DNA of 64,000 bases from Casuarina equisetifolia (GCA_028551475.1 CM052362.1:6757354-6821353), one strand, 5' to 3'. Shown: positions 45,109-57,164, numbered from the stretch's first letter. Notes: generated by a model not told the origin, from the sequence alone. Made by a program: numbers and translations.

Positions 45109-48100
45109 GAGCTTTCCATACTAGGTCCTATATCCATGCTCTGAGAGTGTTTCCGTTAAATAAGTGGTCTATCGACTCCTGTTGATCACATGTAGACTAT
45201 GTTAACAATAAGCGGAAAGCCATGTTCATGGAATGACTTAGAAAAAGCAGAGAAGTATTCACTTCAATCTAGGATTGTGTTCCTTTTCTTTCTCTACCTA
45301 ATAATAGTACATCAAGCTAAATGCTTCTAGAAATACTACTCATTGCAAAACCCATCTAATAATTTTTTATTCAGTTTCTTCTTCATTTGCCAAATTTTTA
45401 GCTTAATGCAAAAACGTTGAATTGACAAGCAATATAATTAGAATATCTTATATATATATATATATATATGTAAGATATTAGTACAAGATGTTTTGAGGGA
45501 TCAAGAGCCATATACAACATTATATTACATGAAAGATGATCTCCTCAAGTCACCAAACATGCTGAATAAATAAGTTTTCAATCATTTTTAGAATCTTTTT
45601 AATATAATCAACTATATCTCTTAAGTTTTTTAATAGTTTCAATAATTACAAATTCAATGGTCACATTATTTCTAAAAATCTTATTTCCTTTCATGTCAAA
45701 TAGCATTAAACAAAATAAAAATTTCCTATATAACTAAATCTTTTTATATCTAAAACAGCTTTCACGCTTTCATTTTGAATCTACTTATTACACAATCTCT
45801 TTATTGTACTTGTTACAAAAAAATCACGATATTCGTCAATCCTTGTGGATAGAAGGTTTTTCAATTCCAATTTTTGTTTTGGTGTCATTTAGGTAAAATT
45901 CTTCAACTATAAGTTTCCACTTCTTTTTCCTTCTTCCTGATTATGTGCAGGAAGTACTATCATTCTTTTTCAAAATCAATCCACCACAAATTGCTTAATT
46001 CCAAGATCAAATTTGTATTTTTATGTTCTTACAAGGGGGGAATGACAATGAGTAGAAGCTATTCTTTCTTGAGTTGATAACAATTCTACGGTCATTGATA
46101 ACCACGAAGTACTCCCTCAATGAAGGAAAAAGGAAAGAAGACACAAAAAAATTTCTTCCCCATACCTTCCAAGGAAAATCCCGAATTGATGGGTTAGTGT
46201 GAGCTTATCCATACAGTTATGCACTCTTTGAATAGGAATTTATTTTTTGAGAGATCTTGAATTTTGTACTTTGGTGGGTCTCTGAGATCCTTTCGATGAC
46301 CTATGTTGTGTTAAAGGGACATCTATATGATCCAATCAATTGTGTAAAGCCCACGGTAGCAATGGACCAAATTGGTGACAATTAATGCAAGACTTGGCTT
46401 TAATGTGTCAACGTGCCATAGAAGCTAAGCAACTCCAAAACCCCTATCATTCTCTTGCACAAGTTGATCGTGACATATTTATCCCTTTCAATATCTCCAA
46501 AATGTACAATGAGATAATACTACATGCATTGATGGTCCATAATAGATGGACTATCATACTCTAATACTAGGTAATAAACATAAACTCATCAACTCATGCT
46601 TACTCTGATACAATGTTACAAAAATCATATCATTCTTTTGCACAAGCTAATCGTGATAAATCTATCCCCTTCAATATTTTCAAAATATACAAAGAGATAA
46701 TACTGCATGCATTGATGGTCCATAATAGATGGATCATTGTACTCTAATATTAGGTAATAAACACAAATTCCTCAACTCATGCTTACTCTAATACGATGTT
46801 ACAAATTGCAATGAGATGGATGAAAAGGACGAAATCAACTGATTGTAGTTGATTGTAGGCTGTTAGCAAATAGTAAACAATAAGAGAATGTTTGGACACC
46901 CAAAGGCTTGGTTGTATTGCAATTCGTAATTACTAACATAGTTCGATGTTCTATGCAACTTCTACAAGAAAAAAGAAATAATGGCCTAACAAGCTGGGCA
47001 ATTTACCATATAACAATTGGGCTTCACCCATTACAACAAAGCAACAAACAAATGTAAATAATTAAACGGGCTAATGGGCAGGGACTGCGAGATGGTGGGC
47101 ATAGCTTAGACAGACTGCTCTAATTAGTATATATTGATCTGCAATTCTACTTCATTTAGATTTCTATTACAAGAGTTTCATGTGTTTAAAAATCATTTCC
47201 TCCTTCAAATTGAGTTATAAGAGGGTAAGTTTTTTATTTTACAAGTTCTGAACATGATTTAGACAAGATATAACAACCTATACTTATTTTAACATGGTTT
47301 TCATAGCCAATAAGAATTGAAAACTTCATCATGCGACTACTACATCAAACAAATTTGGATTAAGGCCCATGCATAGGAAGTGTCTTGTTGAACTTAAACT
47401 TTGATTTCATATTAAAATACTTTTTTTATTAAAAAATATTTTGTTATTAAAGTTGACTTATAAAAAAGAGACAAACATATTGAAACATTTTCAAAATTTA
47501 TCTAGAAATTCAAAGAACACAAATAATCTAAGATATGATACTTTATCTAATAATTCAAATAATGCATATTTCTTGGAATTCTTCCTACCCAATTTTCATT
47601 TTTCAGTTTCCTGACCAATTCCACAGTTCAAAGTACATCTGATTAATAGATTTACCTATTTTCCCATCAGAAAACTACAAAACAAATGGTTTTGGGGAAA
47701 ACAAAAGGTAAAGAAGACAACAAGATTGATAGCATGCGATACATCTTCAGCATCCAAAGATCTTCAGGATTAAAGCGTGGAACAAGAGATGAATTAAAAA
47801 GAGAAACAAATAAATTGCGTAAGAACTTGTAAAATCATTCCCCTTAATACTATTAATCTTGTCTACCAACAATCAAAGAATCTAGAATGTGCATGTGTCC
47901 AACGAAAACAGAAACCGAAGGACTGCACGTCCCTTCTCTTGTAGGAAATCAGCATGGAAGTCTATGTGACTAATGGAGAACTCAAAAGTTAGTCTCTCAT
48001 GAAGGCGACTGCAAAATTGGTTCTTTCATTTTTTCCAAGTGGGCAACTCGAGTCTTTTCGACTATTCAACACCATTCAAGAAAATATCTGGCAAAGCTGC

Positions 48101-48211
48101 GGTAAAAATAATGCTAAATCTTCACTCTATATCATTATTTATACCCCTTATGCATGCTTCTTTTTTATCATCCAACCCACCTTTTGCTTTGTGCTCTAGA
48201 GAAAACCCAAT
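45109..48211. repeat. Spacer, duplicated with 48.7-49.9 kb; tandem 183-bp repeat
   Basis: 45130-46160 resembles 48690-49760 (downstream blocks of the two neighbouring pseudogenes), and 43990-44640 resembles 47590-48210, so the two loci are tandem duplicates. It contains a (TA)n tract at 45447-45469. Two direct copies of a 183-bp unit (about 46445-46627 and 46628-46805) end in CTCTGATACAATGTTAC/CTCTAATACGATGTTAC, resembling retrotransposon PBS-side sequence. 46800-46890 matches the inverted 170-240. No intact gene. Confidence 0.55.
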
Positions 48212-48672
48212 ATGGGAAGCAGCAAGATTTCAGAAGCAATGGTCTGCGTTCTGGCCTTAATCTTGGCCAATCTCTCCTGTGCCCAAGACTACGTAAATCC
48301 CCACAACACAGCTCGTGCACAGATGGGTGTCGGACCGATCAGCTGGGACGCTAACCTGGCGGCTTATGCAATGAACTACGCCAAGAAGCTGACGGGCAAT
48401 TGCAAACTTGTGCACTCTGATGGTCCTTAATGCAGGGAGCAGCGGTGACCTCACAGGCACCGCCGCGGTGAACATGTGAATAGGAGAAAAGCCCCAGTAT
48501 GACTACAACTCTTAATTCATGCGTTGGCGGTGAGTGCCTTCGCTATACTCAAGTGGTTTGGCGCAATTCTGTCCGTCTGGGCTGTGCTAAGGTGGGGTGC
48601 AACAATGGAGGCATTGTGATTAGCTGCAACTATGATCCCCCGGGAAACTATGTCGGGCAGCGACCTTACTAA
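48212..48672 (+). pseudogene. PR-1-like pseudogene, multiple lesions
   Basis: ATG at 48212 and a good signal peptide ([16 protein letters not shown]). Lesions: a 12-bp loss after AQ; a deletion across the PYGEN region giving TAA at 48428-48430; Trp to TGA at 48476-48478; a 1-bp T insertion at about 48511-48515 (ACTCTTAATTC); and CRHYTQ to CLRYTQ, which loses the CAP histidine. Homology continues to [15 protein letters not shown] and TAA at 48670. The extra T is at the same place as in the 715-1170 locus. Confidence 0.9.
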
Positions 48673-51600
48673 GAGCTTTCCATATTAGTTCGTCTAAGCA
48701 TCGATGCTGTAAGAGAGTTTTCATTAAATAAGTGGTCGGTCGACTCTGGTTGATAACAAGAATGTAGACTATGTTATCAACAAGTGGAAAGCCATGTTAT
48801 TGGAAGAATTTAGGAAAAAAACCGATAAGTATTCAGTTCATTTTAGGACTGCGTTCTGTTTCCTTTTCTGCCTGATAAGATTCAATCAAGCTGCATGCTT
48901 TTAGAAATACTGCTCATTGCAAAACGGATCTAATAATTTCTCATTCAGTTCCTTCTTCATACGCCAATTTTTTAGCTCAATCCAAATTTGTTGAATCGTC
49001 AAGCAACATAATTAGAACATTGTTTTGCATATAAGATATTAATATAAGATATTTAGGGGTGTACCCATACGATAGGACCATACACAACATTACATTACGT
49101 CAAATATGATTTTTTAAAGTTTCCAAGAATGTTGAATCAACAAGTTTTTAACGATTTTAGAAATATTTTTAACACAACAAAATTTGTCTCTTATAAACAT
49201 TTTAATAACTTCAAAAGTTACACATTCAAAACTAACATTATTTCTAAAATAATATTTTTTAAAACAACAAATTCTCAATATAATTAAAACATGCCAGATT
49301 TAAAATAATTTCTTTTTTTTTTAATCTAGAATAGCTTCCATGCTTTCATTTTGGATCTATTTATTACACTTGGTACAAAGAAATCATGATACTCATCAAT
49401 CCTGGTAGATAGAGGATTTTTCAATTTTAATTTCTATGTTGGTGTCTTTTAGGTAAAATTCCTTAGCTGCAAGTTTCCTCTTCTTCTTCCTTCTTCCTTC
49501 TTCCTTCTTCCTTCTTCCTTCTTCCTTCTTCTTTCTTCTTGATTATGTTCAGGAAGTACTACCATTCTACTTCAAAATCAATCCACTGCAAATTGCTTAA
49601 TTCCAAGATCAAATTTGTATTTTCAAGTTCTTATGAGGGGAAAAGTGACAATGAATAGAAGCTATTCTTTCCTGAGTTGATTTCAATTCTATGGTCATTG
49701 ATAACCACCAAGTACTCCCTCGGCCAAAGAAAAAGGTAAAGGAAAGAAGAAAAAAAAGGGCCAAATGGGTGACAATTAATGCAAGACTTGGCTTTAATGT
49801 CTCAACGTGCCATAGAAGCTAAGCAAGTCCATAACTCCTATCGTTCTCATGCAAAAGCTAAACGTGAGAGATAATATTGCAGGAGTGTAATCGGCAAGTG
49901 CCTTCACAGCCCTGCCACCGGAAACCATTTGAAGAAATAGCCGAACTAGAAATTCAATTGCAGTCCTATACCTATCTTTCACACAAGGACTACTTCATCT
50001 ATAGCTCGCGGAAAGCGGGGCAACACGACATTACTGACTACAGACCAACTAAGGAAAGTAGATTATAGGAAAACTAGCTAAGTAACCATATTCCTTTGGC
50101 TCATTTAATTTTTACAACTAAGTTTATGCTATCAAATTCGGGCTAAGCTTTGCACTTTAATGTCAATAACTTTAAAGAATATCAAACGCTTGATATGATT
50201 TCGGTTGAACATTTTACCAGTTAAATTTCTTTCCAACCATCAATTCCAACACCAGAGACTAGGCCATCTTGAGCTGCAAGTCCTCCATTGTCGGCTTATT
50301 TCTCCATCTTACCTTGATAGATATATGGTTATAGTAGGATAGATGTGTGTTTACAATTAAATATGTTATTATGAAACTACAAATAATGCATGCTGTCTAC
50401 AAGACAATAGTATAGTTGCCTCCTTCATTTGGAAAAAGGAAGACCACGTGATTCATTTTGAAATCGGCAAGACAAATCCGCATGACCTTATATTTGTCGT
50501 TTCAAAACTTACTTGAAGCTTTACTGCAAAGTGTTGATGCCCAAGAGGGAAGATTGTGCAGCTTTAAAGTTGCTTGAAATGGAAACATTATGAACCTTTT
50601 GACCATGAGTTTAGCTATGCCAACTCAAGCTATGCCTATGCTAACAATCTCCCCTTTCCAATCAAAATGGTGCAACAACCCTACATCACAAGATAAATTA
50701 CTTTTGAAGACCACTTGCTTCAAGGAGTCTATCTCCTCTTTCATGGCATGTTCCCATGACTAACTATAAATTTATCATTTTTAAATCATTGAATACATAA
50801 TAAATGGATTTCACTACATAAAAAGATCCCTAAAACAATTTAAACTTGTATATTATCTTGTGTCAATAATCATTTTATATTGAAATTTTACCCCTAAAAT
50901 AAATAAATAAATTACAAGTCCTAAACTTGCCCCAAATATGGTTTTTAGATGGACAACCTTAAAATATTTCTTTGAACATTAAGCTATGCTCTAGCTCAAA
51001 TGATACTATTGTGAAAAACAATTTGAGAAAAAAAATACACATATACAAATATACAAATTGATACACACTAATTTCACAAGGATTATCTTAAAACTTCGGC
51101 TTCCAACTTCTACTAAAAAACAATAATATCCTTCATTGAAATGGTGTGAAGAGATCGATTACCATGCATTTGAAATATGACAATTTGAGTTGACAAAAAT
51201 CTTCTTTCTTAAGATCATGTTAAATATATTAATATGACACAATTTTATGCATACTCATTTACTTATGTAAGGAGAAAAAAAATATTGCATAACATTTTGT
51301 CACCTTGATTATATATATACAATCTTTATGCAATTTATGAAAAAAAAATATGAAATGTTGAATATTTGATTTTACATAATATCATTGAGTAGAACATTAT
51401 GCATATTAATTTAAATATTATTCATAAGACCTTTTTTCTAGTGTTTATACATACTCACTTTATTGCCATCGTCAAAACATTAATTACATTTAATACTTCT
51501 GGCCTTACATGCCTCTTGTCCCTCACCCTTTCATACCTTGCCACGTCTGTAGGTCTCTATTATTTTGGGCCACTATTTCACTTTAGACTTCATTCTCATT

Positions 51601-52467
51601 AATCTTTGTACCACTTTGGGCTAATGCAAATTGTAGTCTACTCTTGGCTGTTGTAACTTTCGAATCTCTTTGGGATATATTGCCCCTTTCAGCCTCCTTT
51701 GGGCCTCACCGTGCCATTGAACCTCATTTGGTTTCTCAACATTCCTTCGAACCTCATCCATTGACCACCCAGTACTCCCTTGGTGAAAGAAAAATAAATA
51801 AACCGCCCCTTGGGTGACAATGAACGCAAGACTTGGCTTTAATGTGTCAACTTGCCATTGATGGGCATGCAACCGCAAAATCCCCTTCACCATCTCTAAA
51901 CTATGAGAAAAGGTAAAATTGCAGAACTGTAATCAGCAAGTGACTTCACAACCCCGCCACCCGAAACCATGTGAAGTAACCAAACTAGAAATTTAATTAC
52001 AGGCTATGCCTATCTTTCAGTCAAGGACCAATTCACCTATAGCTCAGCCGAAAGCGGAGCAATACAACAGTAACGAGATGTAGATTATACGAAAACTAGA
52101 TAAGGCACCCTGGTAGTTTTGTTCATTCTGACGTTTGCAACTAAGAGTTATATGACCAAGTTCGTACTCAGCTCTGATTCAACCCTTTAATGTCAAATTA
52201 CTTTACGCTTAAACATTTTACCAGTTCTTTCAATTTTTTTCCAAACTCAACTGAAAAACCAGAATTCATGCCAACTTACTTGGTGGAGACTGCATAGACA
52301 TATGGTTTTAGTGAGAGTAGAGATAAATATGTGTTTACATGTTCTCTTCAAATATGTTGTAATGAAACTGAAAATAATGCATGCTCTGTAGAAGATAATT
52401 GTATAGTTGCTTCTTTTCTTTGTAAAAAGGAAGACCATGTGATTCATTTTGGAAAGTGCACGACCTT
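48673..52467. other. Spacer; microsatellite and duplicated promoter block
   Basis: (TTCTTCC)n lies at about 49480-49540. 49760-50640 is a degenerate direct copy of 51810-52700, the upstream region of the PR-1 gene at 52824, but no PR-1 gene follows it. A 15-bp string CTATGCCAACTCAAG at 50615-50629 also occurs inside the 52824 gene and may be a coding remnant. The remainder, 50640-51800, is AT-rich with nothing recognised. Confidence 0.5.
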
Positions 52468-52695
52468 ATGTTTGTCATTTCAAGACAAAATTGAAGCTTA
52501 CGGCAAAGTTTTAATTTTCAAGGGGAAAGTTTGTGGAACTTTAACTTGCTTGAGATGGCTACATAATGAGCCTTTTAACATATGTTTGTCATTTCAAAAC
52601 TTAATTGAAGCTTACCGCAAAGTATTAATTTCCAAGGGGAAAGTTTGCGTAACTTTAACTTGCTTGAGATGGCAACATAATGAATCTTTTAACAT
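52468..52695. repeat. Tandem duplication (2 x 114 bp) in a PR-1 promoter
   Basis: Two units starting ATGTTTGTCATTTCAA (52468 and 52582) and ending CTTTTAACAT lie 130-360 bp upstream of the PR-1 ATG. The related block at 50480-50610 has only one unit. The duplication creates an incidental open frame with repeated peptide. Confidence 0.85.
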
Positions 52696-52747
52696 TTCAT
52701 TTTAGGGATAGGGATTAAAAACAGGCAAAATATATCATATTTTTCGT

Positions 52748-52755
52748 TATAAATA
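52748..52755 (+). promoter_or_regulatory. TATA box of the 52824 PR-1 gene
   Basis: TATAAATA, 76 bp before the ATG. Confidence 0.65.
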
Positions 52756-52823
52756 CTCATATCATTGTGAACTATGTTCATCCATCACTTCAGATTTCAG
52801 TTTACAGACACCCATAGACTAGA

Positions 52824-53306
52824 ATGGAGTTGTCCAAACTCTCACTTGTTTTGATTTTTCTTCTGGGCTTAGCCATGATTAACCCCTCTCTTGCCCAAAA
52901 CTCGCAACAAGACTACCTCGATGCTCACAATGTGGCTCGAGCACAGGTCGGTGTCCGAAACATCACATGGGATAGCACCGTAGCAGCCTATGCTCAAAAC
53001 TATGCCAACTCAAGGATTGCAGACTGCAATCTTGTGCATTCACAAGGGCCTTACGGTGAGAACCTCGCCAAAGGCAGTGGTTCATTTACAGGGAAGGCTG
53101 CAGTGAGCTTGTGGGTGGCAGAAAAGCCTTACTATGACTACAATAGCAATTCTTGTGTGGGGGGTCAGTGCTTGCATTATACTCAAGTTGTATGGCGCAA
53201 CTCACTTCGTCTTGGGTGCGCCAGGGTTCAGTGCACTAATGGGTGGTGGTTTGTCACCTGCAACTATGATCCCCCGGGCAACTATGTTGGACAACGTCCT
53301 TATTAG
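52824..53306 (+). CDS. PR1: Pathogenesis-related protein 1 (intact, canonical)
   Basis: 160-aa single-exon PR-1, the most canonical of the cluster by eye. Signal peptide [18 protein letters not shown], then [18 protein letters not shown] residues H35, E79 and H118 are present; the loop reads [11 protein letters not shown], with Q where several copies have E. The sequon NIT is at 46-48, and six cysteines are present. Mature protein ends [15 protein letters not shown], a textbook CAPE terminus. It has its own promoter with a duplicated 114-bp element. It converges on the NOPCHAP1-like gene, with 303 bp between stop codons and no other feature seen there. Confidence 0.94.
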   Translation: MELSKLSLVLIFLLGLAMINPSLAQNSQQDYLDAHNVARAQVGVRNITWDSTVAAYAQNYANSRIADCNLVHSQGPYGENLAKGSGSFTGKAAVSLWVAEKPYYDYNSNSCVGGQCLHYTQVVWRNSLRLGCARVQCTNGWWFVTCNYDPPGNYVGQRPY

Positions 53307-53609
53307 TGAAGCTTTAAAGATGTTTCCAAGGAAAAAATAAGATAAATAAAGGATGTATGATCTCAATAAAAGGTGTACTATTTGCTTGGAGTGAACCCTG
53401 GAGTTATTCATCCTCTGGGTCACGCCACGCCTTTTTTCTGCTTGTTTACAAAAGAGCATGAATAAAACTCTGATTTTACATGTAAGTATGCTTTTTGCGT
53501 CCTTGTTTCTCCATGTCCTGACACAATACATTGGCGTTTTCATAGAACTAGAGCTTGAATAGATCACATAACATTAGTTCAGGATCAAAGTCTCTTTAAC
53601 CAGAAAGTT

Positions 53610-55425
53610 TCATGAAAGCTCAATAATTTTAGGTCGCTTTTCTGACCGAGAGACATTTTTACTGGAGGAAATATTCTGACCAGACTCGGACCTTTTGAGT
53701 TTCAACTGAGAGCGTTTTTCCTCAGCATTATCATCACTATCATCACTGCTATCTTCTGAATCTGTTCCACTACTGCCGGCAGCCAATGGAACAGGCTGAC
53801 AACCAGCAATTGCAGATTCGGCAGCAGCAATAGCCTCAGGGGTATGAAGATCAGCAATACCGAGCATCAAATCCTGATATTAAGATGCATTTAAAAATGT
53901 TAGACACGATTTCAATGATTATATGAGTTCTTTTTCTTTTTCTTTTTCTTTTAAGGGAGAGCAAGATACCATTTCGATGATTTCAGACTCATTTCCAGTA
54001 AGCACTTCAATGTCATACTTCTCAGAATTGTCCTGAATTTGTTAAAAGTGAAAACGAACAGGTTAAAAATGCAGCAGAAGGAGGAAAAGAAGGCAAGGAT
54101 GGCAGATTTCAAAAGAAGCATCAGAATCCAAATACAAAATGCAGTACAGGTTAAAGATCAAAGCAAAACCTTTGCACCAACCTGAAGCCTTTCATTAGCT
54201 TCTGATATCACTCCTAAGAAGTCTTTAACTTTTCCCAGAACTGCAGCGAAGTCAGAGAAATTAAGTACTCATTGTTAGAGAAGCATCAACATTTCATTTC
54301 CTAACAAGTTTCTTTTAATAGGAAATTTCAACCACTATTGTGTGTGAAACCATGAATCCAATGTTGGGAGTGAAAATTTGGCACCACAAAGATCACAACT
54401 CAATCTGGTTATTCCAATAATGCCTATTTGAACACCCCAAAACAACTCTTCCACTGCCTATGTGTACTACCACATAACACCAAAGGGGCATGTTACCATT
54501 TAAGAAGCACATGGTCTTTGTGAGAAGGAAAAAATGACCAAGAGAAATCCACCATGTAAAAAATCCTACAGAGCTAGAAGTTTTGACGTCCAAAGATATA
54601 TTCCATGAAAGCCATCCAAGTAAATTACAAACCTTAAATTTCAGAGATAAGGACCATGCTCCAACAAGGATGCATGATCTTGCCGACAAAGAATAAACAG
54701 ATACATGATATTGTAATTACCCCTCCACACCCGCATTAGCATCAAAAATCAAATTAATAAACCACCAAATTATTCAGATTAGGCAACTAAGTCACAATGT
54801 TCCAACTAGCTGACGTACAATTTACTAGGACCCAAAAGTATCCATCATACACCTAAAGGGGAAAACATTGGTTGGTAGATTCGAACTTTAAAGTTGTCAT
54901 CCACACATCAAAGCAGCTCATCGAATTTTCAAACTAGAATCATATTGGAGGTAGTGAAAGTTTCAAATATTCAGCGCACAAACACGGGCAACCTGCAATT
55001 CGAGCTTTGGATTCCATACAAATTCAAGCTTCAACCATAAGTTAAGCTGCGAAACAGTACCAACCAACAAAGGCTAGAAACACCTAATCTCTCACACTAG
55101 AGAAAAACCATTAACTTTACCATAAGTTTTGCACATTCTTAAAAGATAAAGTCTTAAGTTAGATGAACTCAGATGGGTACCTTCGCTTTTGGGAAGCGGG
55201 GCGTTGATGGGGTTTCCATTACGGAGGGGCTTCTGAGTTTGAGAGGCCAAGTCCTTTTTGCAAACAGTAAGCGTAGACTCTGCACAAAATATAACGACAC
55301 GCAAAATTGGATGAGGAAGCTGCCTCCGGAGACAGAACACCAAACAGTGAAAGAGAACAACCTAATGGTGTAGTGGAGGAATTCTTGTGCTCCAACTGCA
55401 GAAGGTCTTTGCTTGTACGCTCCAT
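53610..55425 (-). CDS. NOPCHAP1: NOPCHAP1/DUF4598-like protein (five exons, 182 aa)
   Basis: Conceptual splicing joins exons 55362-55425, 55181-55279, 54182-54240, 53970-54032 and 53610-53873 in phase, all with GT-AG introns. The 182-aa protein starts MERTSKDLLQLEHK. It carries VLGKVKDFLGVISEANERL and then NESEIIEMDLMLGIADL, the two motifs that I recall from the C12orf45/NOPCHAP1 family (VLGRV-type and IEMD-type). That family bridges R2TP and NOP58 in box C/D snoRNP assembly. The C-terminal third is acidic and serine-rich (SEDSSDDSDDNAEE), then basic (KRPKIIEL), as in nucleolar proteins. Function is by family inference. No lesion seen; all five exons are needed for the full protein. Confidence 0.7.
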
Positions 55426-55567
55426 CGCACGAGATTCTCTCTTAAGAAACAAACTTTGCCCTAAAAATCTTGCGGCCGAAGAGGAGGCGCATATAATAGC
55501 GAGCGGCAAGCAGCACGGAGAAGTGAAGAAGGAGACGGTGAAACAAGCAGAAGAAAGAAGAAGAGAA

Positions 55568-55608
55568 GGGCCTAATGGGCCTAATGGGCCGTTCTTATAA
55601 CCGGCCCA
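55568..55608 (-). promoter_or_regulatory. Site II / UP1-like element cluster upstream of NOPCHAP1-like gene
   Basis: GGGCC at 55568, TGGGCC at 55576 and 55585, and GGCCCA at 55603, about 143-183 bp upstream of the ATG. TGGGCY (site II) and GGCCCA (UP1) elements are known from promoters of plant ribosome-biogenesis and growth genes, which fits a snoRNP-assembly role. Confidence 0.6.
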
Positions 55609-55620
55609 ACATACATCGAC

Positions 55621-55919
55621 CTATCTTTGTCTATGTTCTCTAAAAATAGACCTTCCGCGGGAAAAATAAAAAATAAAAAGGAAAAAACAAACTCTTCTTT
55701 TTTTTTTTGGCCCTTACCTCCGAGCCTAGGGATCTAAGAAGCGTGACTGCAGGAGGGTAACAGTACCGTATAGGGAGAAAAGGGAACCAGGGCTACAGAC
55801 GGTGTTTTAAGTGTAGAGGATGACTACTGTTGGGAAGAAAAAAACGGTAAGACGATGTTCACTACGCCGGAAAAGGCCAGAGAAGCGTCGGCGGAGATGA
55901 AAGAAGGTCGGAAAACACC
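55621..55919. other. Intergenic
   Basis: No gene recognised. Higher in GC than most of the window. Confidence 0.4.
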
Positions 55920-56220
55920 ACGGTGAGGAGAACGGTGCTGTTTTGTGTCTCCGTGAACGGGGGAGGAGACGACTGAGTGAAGAACGAAACGCACCGTTTT
56001 AAGAGAACGGTGAGTTTTAACACGGGAGCGAAACGCCCCGTTTAAATAAAACGAGAAAACGCCACGTTTAACTAAAACGCGAAACGCACCGTTTAAATGA
56101 ACCGGAAAACGCACCGTTTAAAGAAAACGGTGTGTTAAGCAAAACACAGAATAAGAGAAAACGCACCGTTTTCACTTAAGAGAAACGAGGCGTTTTGAAA
56201 GGGCAAAACGCTCGTTTTAA
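55920..56220. repeat. Array of AACGCACCGTTT-type motifs
   Basis: At least nine copies in about 300 bp of a degenerate, partly self-complementary motif (AAACGCACCGTTT, AACGGTGCTGTTTT, AAACGCCCCGTTT, AAACGCCACGTTT, AAACGAGGCGTTTT, AAACGCTCGTTTT), in both orientations. They are separated by short A-rich linkers. Approximate positions: 55931, 55987, 56004, 56029, 56056, 56081, 56105, 56123, 56158, 56182 and 56204. Nature unknown: eroded satellite, MITE end cluster or protein-binding array. Confidence 0.6.
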
Positions 56221-56536
56221 AAACAAGTTTAGGAAACTAAAAAATGACCTAACAGATCAAACGCAGCGGAAGAGGAAAAAAGAAAGGAGAAACGTGAAGA
56301 ACACGAAGAACAGACCGAAAGAGAAGAAACTCGATGTGGACTCGAAAGGCACGAAAAAAGACCAATTAAAAGAACGATCGATACACAGATCGAACTTTCC
56401 AAACAGAGACAACCAAAAGGAGGAGGGTCTGGGACGATGGCGCGGGACGGGGATGTATGGGACGACGGGGATCTGGGTCGATGGGGAGGTGGGTCTGGGG
56501 GTGAACGGACGGGTCCTTTAAAATCACTCGCAGTAT
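56221..56536. other. Purine-rich intergenic tract
   Basis: Strongly purine-rich, ending in G-rich sequence (GGTCTGGGGG) just before the segmental duplication begins. A 108-codon frame of lysine/arginine-rich peptide crosses it; I regard it as compositional. Confidence 0.4.
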
Positions 56537-57060
56537 TTGTCTTCTCCTATTGAGAGTAAATTTTTTTATTATAGTATTAATTTATTGTTGTTTTGTCATG
56601 TATCCTTACTTCTCAAGTTGTCCAATCATTTTTATAATTTGCCCTTTATGATTAACGAGACATGTCATTTCATTAACGGAGGAGCAATATAATATGACTT
56701 CTATAATATACACTGATGTCGTTTCCTTCTTCCATTTTTGTAGACAAACTTTTAAGTTGATCAGATATATATTGTATATGAGATGATTAAATTACATTAT
56801 AATGTAACTTTCTTTTCAAATATTGGTCCTTGTGTATATCATTTTCTTTCTAGATGTATTTGGTGTCTCTTTCCTTGCTCACTTTGAGACCCGTGAAGTT
56901 AGCAATTTCGACCATGTTCTTCAGCAATCTAAGCAATTTAAACCGTGATTGAAGTCGTATGTCATCCACATTCACAATAGTAGATTTGGAGGTCCTTTTC
57001 ATGTATTTGATTCCAACCAATTTGTCTATCAAAAACATCAATCAAAAGAACCCAAACCAA

Positions 57061-57164
57061 CAGTCTAGTAGTTAAGCTACCAGGCGCTCGACTTTTGGAT
57101 CAGGTGTTCTAATCCCACGTCACCAAAAATCCCCTATCCCTTCCCATTTACCTAACCAAAAAAA
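57061..57164 (+). mobile_element. Possible tRNA-derived SINE fragment (copy 2)
   Basis: Counterpart of 23995-24097, with the better preserved box A-like AGTAGTTAAGCTACCAGG and box B-like TGTTCTAATCCC. Confidence 0.4.

Noticed and set aside
52331-52705. 124-codon plus-strand frame with internal peptide repeat
   Set aside because: Explained by the 114-bp tandem duplication in the PR-1 promoter; overlaps the promoter and has no homologue that I know.
55920-56220. CRISPR-like array
   Set aside because: Plant nuclear context, irregular spacing, and repeats in both orientations without unique spacers of constant length.
56195-56521. 108-codon lysine/arginine-rich frame
   Set aside because: Purine-rich composition gives K/R/E codons on this strand; begins inside the motif array; no family similarity known.
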